Part shown: piece by piece, positions 52,368 to 55,543 of the stretch
Layout of the letters: the number at the start of each line of letters is the position of its first letter
Position numbering within the stretch: the stretch's first letter is position 1
Made by a program: the position numbers and the translations under genes
Notes under the pieces: model-generated
The model's input: the letters and a program-made list of their open reading frames with translations, nothing else
Told to the model about the DNA's origin: nothing
The model's database searches: none
Assembly: GCA_949879025.1 (NCBI GenBank)
Contig: CATLBO010000007.1
Span: 1 to 55,543 of the forward strand
Length of the DNA stretch: 55,543 nt
Source of the DNA: an uncultured Hungatella sp.
Lineage (GTDB): Bacteria; Bacillota; Clostridia; Lachnospirales; Lachnospiraceae
Direction: 5' to 3'

Positions 52368-52396
52368 TTGCATTTTTATTTTTTCAATGGTAAAAT
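52368..52396 (+). promoter_or_regulatory. Promoter upstream of the TPP riboswitch
   Basis: TTGCAT (52368-52373), a 17-base spacer and TAAAAT (52391-52396). Transcription would start about 30 bases before the riboswitch. Confidence 0.55.
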
Positions 52397-52429
52397 CAAA
52401 AAGACTCATGGATGTGAGAACAATTTCAT

Positions 52430-52517
52430 ATTGGGGAGCTTGTGTGCCAGGCTGAGAGGAAATTAAGAATTTCGACCCGTGAACCTGATTTGGATAATGC
52501 CAACGTAGGGAAATACC
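52430..52517 (+). promoter_or_regulatory. TPP (thiamine pyrophosphate) riboswitch, THI element
   Basis: The two hallmark segments are present in the right order: GGCTGAGAGG at 52450-52459, and ACCTGATTTGGATAATGCCA continuing CGTAGGGAA at about 52483-52512. GGGGAGCTTGTGTGCC at 52433-52448 supplies the P1/P2 side. It is followed within 15 bases by a terminator hairpin, so TPP binding should cause premature termination. Confidence 0.93.
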
Positions 52518-52529
52518 TTGTACCTTTAT

Positions 52530-52557
52530 GGACTGCCGTTATCCGTGCAGTCTTTTT
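52530..52557 (+). terminator. Riboswitch-controlled terminator
   Basis: A GACTGC/GCAGTC stem (52531-52536 with 52547-52552) with a ten-base loop is followed directly by TTTTT. This is the expression platform of the TPP riboswitch. Confidence 0.85.
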
Positions 52558-52777
52558 ATTTTATAAAAAAGCGTGCGTCGTGACCCATACTTGCGTCAGA
52601 GCATTTTTGCTTCATAGGACGCAATTCCCTGTGAAATGAATAAGCTGCAGATGCGGGGCAGCAGAGAGCAGGGTTAGGAACGCCGACTGCAGGCAGTGGT
52701 TTAACTTTCAGGCATTTTGTGAATCATGTCTTTTGAGCCAAATTATTCAGAATGAACAATGCCAGGAGGAGAAAACC
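52558..52777. other. Long 5' leader between riboswitch terminator and binding-protein gene
   Basis: These 220 bases separate the TPP riboswitch expression platform from the gene it should control. No ORF with a ribosome binding site and no second promoter of consensus quality is evident. A small palindrome, ACTGCAGGCAGT, lies near 52688-52699. Confidence 0.35.
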
Positions 52778-53905
52778 ATGAAGAGAAGGAAAACAGCAGT
52801 AATCATAGCAGCGGCGGCAGTTTCTGCGGCAGTTCTTGGGTGTTTTGGACAGGGCGCCGACGGCGGTGGCCAGAATTCAGGAGCCAAAACCCAGGCAGCA
52901 GGGGAAAGCAAAGAAGCAGCAGGAAAGGAAGAGACAGGGGAAAACGGCTTGGCAGGGGACAATGGCAAGACAGGAGGAGAACATGTAAAAGCCGGAGAAA
53001 CATCCGGTTTGCAGGATGTGACCGTAATACTGGACTATGTGGCCAATACAAACCACACAGGGATGTATGTGGCCTTGGATCAGGGGTATTATGAGGATGA
53101 GGGGCTGAATGTGAAAATTGTTGAGCCTACGGAAGGGGCGACAGCTACTCTGATTGCTGTGGGAAAAGGTGATTTCGGCATCAGCTATCAGGAAGATGTG
53201 ACGGTTGCCCTGACATCGGAAGATCCCCTGCCCATTAAAGCCATTGCTGCCATTATCCAGCATAACACATCGGGATTCGCCACATATAAGGGCAAACACA
53301 TTCAGTCGCCCAGAGACTTTGAGGGGAAGACCTATGCCGGCTGGGGAGGCCCAGGAGAGGAGGCAGTGCTGAAGGCGGTTATGACACAGGCAGGAGGTGA
53401 CTTTTCCAAACTGAATGTGGTGATTTCCGATGGCTCCGGATTTGAGGCATTAAGGGACAAGGCAGATATCATGTGGTTTTTTGAGGCATGGGACAATGTA
53501 AAGTGCCAGCTTAATGATTTTCCCATTGAATACACGCCAGTACGGGATCTGGATCAAAGGCTTGACTATTACACGCCGGTGATCATTGCCAATGGAAAGA
53601 CGCTGGAAGAGAAGCCGGAAATGGTAAAGAAATTTCTGGCTGCTACCAAAAAGGGATATGAATATGCCATTGCCGACCCTGCAGGCAGCGCCCAGATCCT
53701 TCAGAAATATGCACCGGATTATTCTTTGGAAATGCTGACCGTGTCCCAGACGTATCTGGCTTCTAAATATAAGGAGGACAGCCCAAAATGGGGAGTGATG
53801 AAAGATGAGGTGTGGGATAATTACACCGGTTTCATGGTAGAGTATGGGGTCATTGATAAGATGATACCTGCCAGACAGTGTTATACCAACGAATTTCTGC
53901 CCTGA
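52778..53905 (+). CDS. Thiamine-precursor (HMP/Thi5-like) ABC substrate-binding lipoprotein
   Basis: This 375-residue lipoprotein has signal and lipobox VLGC (Cys22), a Gly/Glu/Lys-rich spacer (about 23-70), then an NMT1/THI5-like binding domain. Signatures: VTVILDYVANTNHTGMYVAL, DQGYYEDEGLNVKIVEPTEG, DFGISYQEDV and the NTSGFATYKGKHIQSPRDFE region. ThiY-type proteins bind formyl-aminopyrimidine or hydroxymethylpyrimidine for salvage into thiamine. Control by a TPP riboswitch 220 bp upstream supports this role. ATG 52778 was chosen for its AGGAGGA site over 52733. The cognate permease and ATPase (ThiX/ThiZ) are not adjacent; a separate promoter follows. Confidence 0.92.
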   Translation: MKRRKTAVIIAAAAVSAAVLGCFGQGADGGGQNSGAKTQAAGESKEAAGKEETGENGLAGDNGKTGGEHVKAGETSGLQDVTVILDYVANTNHTGMYVALDQGYYEDEGLNVKIVEPTEGATATLIAVGKGDFGISYQEDVTVALTSEDPLPIKAIAAIIQHNTSGFATYKGKHIQSPRDFEGKTYAGWGGPGEEAVLKAVMTQAGGDFSKLNVVISDGSGFEALRDKADIMWFFEAWDNVKCQLNDFPIEYTPVRDLDQRLDYYTPVIIANGKTLEEKPEMVKKFLAATKKGYEYAIADPAGSAQILQKYAPDYSLEMLTVSQTYLASKYKEDSPKWGVMKDEVWDNYTGFMVEYGVIDKMIPARQCYTNEFLP

Positions 53906-53934
53906 TGCCCCAAACAGAAGTTTGCTGGTAAGCA

Positions 53935-53963
53935 TTGACAAACAGCCCAAGATCGTGTAGAAT
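53935..53963 (+). promoter_or_regulatory. SigA-type promoter of the YczE-like gene
   Basis: TTGACA (53935-53940), a 17-base spacer and TAGAAT (53958-53963). Confidence 0.7.
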
Positions 53964-53996
53964 ACAAAAAGCTGAAAAAGCGAAAAAGGAGAAAAG

Positions 53997-54024
53997 CTCT
54001 GAGATTATATGCTCAGGGTTTTTT
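53997..54024 (+). terminator. Possible attenuator in the leader of the YczE-like gene
   Basis: A seven-pair stem with one G-U pair (53997-54003 with 54012-54018, CTCTGAG/CTCAGGG) and an eight-base loop is followed by six T residues. It lies between the promoter at 53935 and the gene, so it would truncate the transcript unless relieved. No ligand-binding domain is recognisable before it. Confidence 0.45.
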
Positions 54025-54047
54025 CTGTACAAGGGAGAGGGAGAGAT

Positions 54048-54692
54048 ATGGATGAAAAGAGAAAAAAACTGCTGCTGCGTATTCTGTGGATGATCGGGGC
54101 CAATATGATCCTGGGAATGGGCATAGCCCTGCTTCGTTTGTCCAGTTTCGGGACAGATCCGTTTACCTGCATGAATCTGGGAGTCAGCAGCCACCTGCCC
54201 ATTAGCTTTGCCGTATATCAGATGTGCTTTAATGTATTGCTGTTTATTCCAGTATTTATCCTGGACAGGAAAAGCTTTGGCATAGGTGCTTTGACCAATA
54301 TGCTGCTTTTAGGGTATTTTGTGGAATTCTTTATGTTTGTGTTTTCAATTTTAGGGTTTACCATTGAAGGCCTGGCAGGTAATCTGATCATGCGGATCGT
54401 GACTCTTATGGGGGGAGTTTTAGTAGTATGTTTCGGGGTTGCTCTTTATATGGCCTGCGATTTGGGTGCTGCACCTTATGACAGGCTTCCTGTCATAGTG
54501 GAAACCTATTCTCACGGAAAGGTAAAATATAAATGGGCAAGAGTAGGGCAGGATGTTATTAGTGCATCCATAGGGCTGGCAACCGGCAGCGTCGTTGGGG
54601 TGGGAACTGTGATTGTAGCTTTGTTTACAGGCCCTATTGTCAGCTTTTTCAGAGAAACTGTTGTTGCAAGGATTATGAAAAATCTTTCATAG
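54048..54692 (+). CDS. YczE/YyaS/YitT-type membrane protein
   Basis: This 214-residue integral membrane protein has five or six helices and matches the YczE-like family. Its opening MDEKRKKLLLRILWMIGANM leads into LGMGIALLRLSSFGTDPFTC, and a second half-repeat has GVALYMACDLGAAPYDRLPV; the paired 'L..FGTDP / LGAAPYD' motifs are typical. Substrate and role are unknown. ATG 54048 was chosen over 54009 because GGGAGAG precedes it and the longer form begins in the attenuator stem. It has its own promoter and possible attenuator. Its position after a TPP-regulated binding protein could suggest vitamin transport, but this is weak. Confidence 0.85.
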   Translation: MDEKRKKLLLRILWMIGANMILGMGIALLRLSSFGTDPFTCMNLGVSSHLPISFAVYQMCFNVLLFIPVFILDRKSFGIGALTNMLLLGYFVEFFMFVFSILGFTIEGLAGNLIMRIVTLMGGVLVVCFGVALYMACDLGAAPYDRLPVIVETYSHGKVKYKWARVGQDVISASIGLATGSVVGVGTVIVALFTGPIVSFFRETVVARIMKNLS

Positions 54693-54760
54693 GACAAGCT
54701 GCAAAGGGAAAAGAATTACCTGCAAAACCATAAAGACAGAAAGGACTGAATGATTCAGAT

Positions 54761-55438
54761 ATGATAAATGAGCGGCTGTACGGCATTTTAACGGATTCAT
54801 TTATGAAGATTCTGCTGCCTGGCCTGACGGCTACCATTCCCCTGACGATCATTTCATTTTCAGTGGCCATGGTAATTGCAGTGGCTATGGCACTGATACA
54901 GTTTGCCAATGTGAAAGTACTAAAGGAACTGGCCAGGTTTTACATTTGGGTAATTAGGGGAACGCCGCTTTTAGTGCAGCTGTACGTGATTTTTTTCGGG
55001 CTGCCAAGTCTTGGGATTGTACTGGACCCGTTTCCGTCAGCGGTTATTGTGTTTTCCATTAATGAAGGCGCCTATGGGGCGGAGATCATCAGGGCTGCCC
55101 TGGAATCGGTGCCCAAAGGGCAGCTGGAGGCAGGGTACTGCGCAGGCATGTCTTATCTGCAGACCATGAGAAGAATTATTCTGCCTCAGGCTTTGAGGAC
55201 GGCATTTCCTTCCCTGTCCAATTCTCTTATTGCCATGGTAAAGGATACTTCTTTGGCTGCCAACATTACCGTGACGGAAATGTTCATGGCTACCCAGCGG
55301 ATTGTGGCCAGGACATACGAGCCGCTAGCTTTGTATATAGAAGTCGGCTTGATTTATCTGATGTTTTCCACTGTACTTACATGGCTGCAGCGGGCGGGGG
55401 AAAAGAAGCTGGATTTTTACGGGTACAACAGGAGGTAG
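54761..55438 (+). CDS. Polar amino-acid ABC transporter permease (HisM/TcyB family)
   Basis: This 225-residue permease of the polar amino-acid importer family has about five transmembrane helices. Signature segments are LLPGLTATIPLTIISFSVAM at the start, FYIWVIRGTPLLVQLYVIFF, the EAA-type loop EAGYCAGMSYLQTMRRIILP, and SLIAMVKDTSLAANITVTEM. Cystine and other polar amino acids are typical substrates of close relatives. The ribosome binding site is weak (AAAGGA, distant). The ATPase gene begins three bases after the stop, so the two are co-transcribed. The binding protein probably lies beyond the right edge or elsewhere. Confidence 0.93.
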   Translation: MINERLYGILTDSFMKILLPGLTATIPLTIISFSVAMVIAVAMALIQFANVKVLKELARFYIWVIRGTPLLVQLYVIFFGLPSLGIVLDPFPSAVIVFSINEGAYGAEIIRAALESVPKGQLEAGYCAGMSYLQTMRRIILPQALRTAFPSLSNSLIAMVKDTSLAANITVTEMFMATQRIVARTYEPLALYIEVGLIYLMFSTVLTWLQRAGEKKLDFYGYNRR

Positions 55439-55441
55439 CCT

Positions 55442-55543
55442 ATGCTTGAAGTCAGGGATGTGAGAAAATCTTTTGGGAAGCTGGAGGTTTTAAGCGGCAT
55501 TGACCTGAGAGTGGAAAAAGGGGATGTGGTGGCCATACTGGGT
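55442..55543 (+). CDS. Amino-acid ABC transporter ATP-binding protein, partial (5' end)
   Basis: The reading frame MLEVRDVRKSFGKLEVLSGI continues to the window edge with the typical VEKGDVVAILG lead-in to Walker A; only 34 residues are visible. AGGAGG inside the end of the permease gene is the ribosome binding site. It is the energising subunit of the importer encoded immediately upstream. Confidence 0.9.
   Translation, partial: MLEVRDVRKSFGKLEVLSGIDLRVEKGDVVAILG

Noticed and set aside
1..55543. tRNA, rRNA, insertion sequence, integrase or attachment-site signals
   Set aside because: Reading the intergenic regions showed no TTCRA-type T-arm with acceptor pairing, no rRNA motifs, and no transposase or integrase frame.

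Overview
The window reads as one chromosomal segment of a Gram-positive anaerobe of the class Clostridia, most likely a Lachnospiraceae member (Clostridium cluster XIVa type). The evidence is the mcsA-mcsB-clpC operon, a TPP riboswitch, AGGAGG-type ribosome binding sites, SigA-type promoters, a sodium-pumping biotin decarboxylase operon, a PdaA-type deacetylase and several clostridial DUF families (DUF1576, DUF6465). The species assignment is inference. I see no rRNA, tRNA, CRISPR array, transposase or phage structural gene.

Layout. 1-467: edge of an unrecognised coiled-coil protein. 803-10943: two paralogous MATE exporters flank a distinctly more AT-rich pair of genes (an HNH-nuclease-like protein fused to a glycine-zipper membrane region, and a coiled-coil/multi-pass membrane protein). 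These are followed by a patatin-type lipase, a DUF362 protein and a PdaA-like deacetylase. A radical SAM protein overlaps the end of the second MATE gene. 11076-17471: an H1-like Lys/Ala-rich protein, a HerA-type ATPase, a DUF1576 membrane protein, an RsmF-like rRNA methylase and an RluA-type pseudouridine synthase. 17623-22982: a three-gene chaperone operon (J-like/TPR protein, Hsp70, small acidic protein). 23114-25832: DNA polymerase IV and a D-Ala-D-Ala carboxypeptidase.

25964-31226: a five-gene biotin-dependent carboxyltransferase/Na+-pump operon. 31574-36422: a surface locus with a glucosaminidase split by a repetitive linker, a chimeric membrane protein formed by recombination of its two neighbours, and a cohesin-domain membrane protein. 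36568-41174: a GntR/YtrA-type regulator ahead of mcsA-mcsB-clpC, where CtsR would be expected. 41302-44289: a small conserved protein, RadA and a membrane dipeptidase. 44523-47429: a TrpXYZ-like ABC importer. 47444-49923: a ROK repressor divergent from a zinc alcohol dehydrogenase, with matching palindromes in the shared intergenic region. 50070-52169: an EF-G-like GTPase with altered G motifs. 52430-55543: a TPP riboswitch with an HMP/Thi5-like binding lipoprotein, a YczE-like membrane protein and the start of a polar amino-acid ABC importer.

The best candidates for something new are: the HNH/glycine-zipper plus coiled-coil membrane gene pair at 2307-5532 (possibly with the adjacent patatin lipase); a pair of about 62-bp interspersed, potentially structured repeats at 14879-14940 and 44323-44384; the chimeric gene at 33915-34616; and the J-like protein that has lost HPD in front of its own Hsp70.
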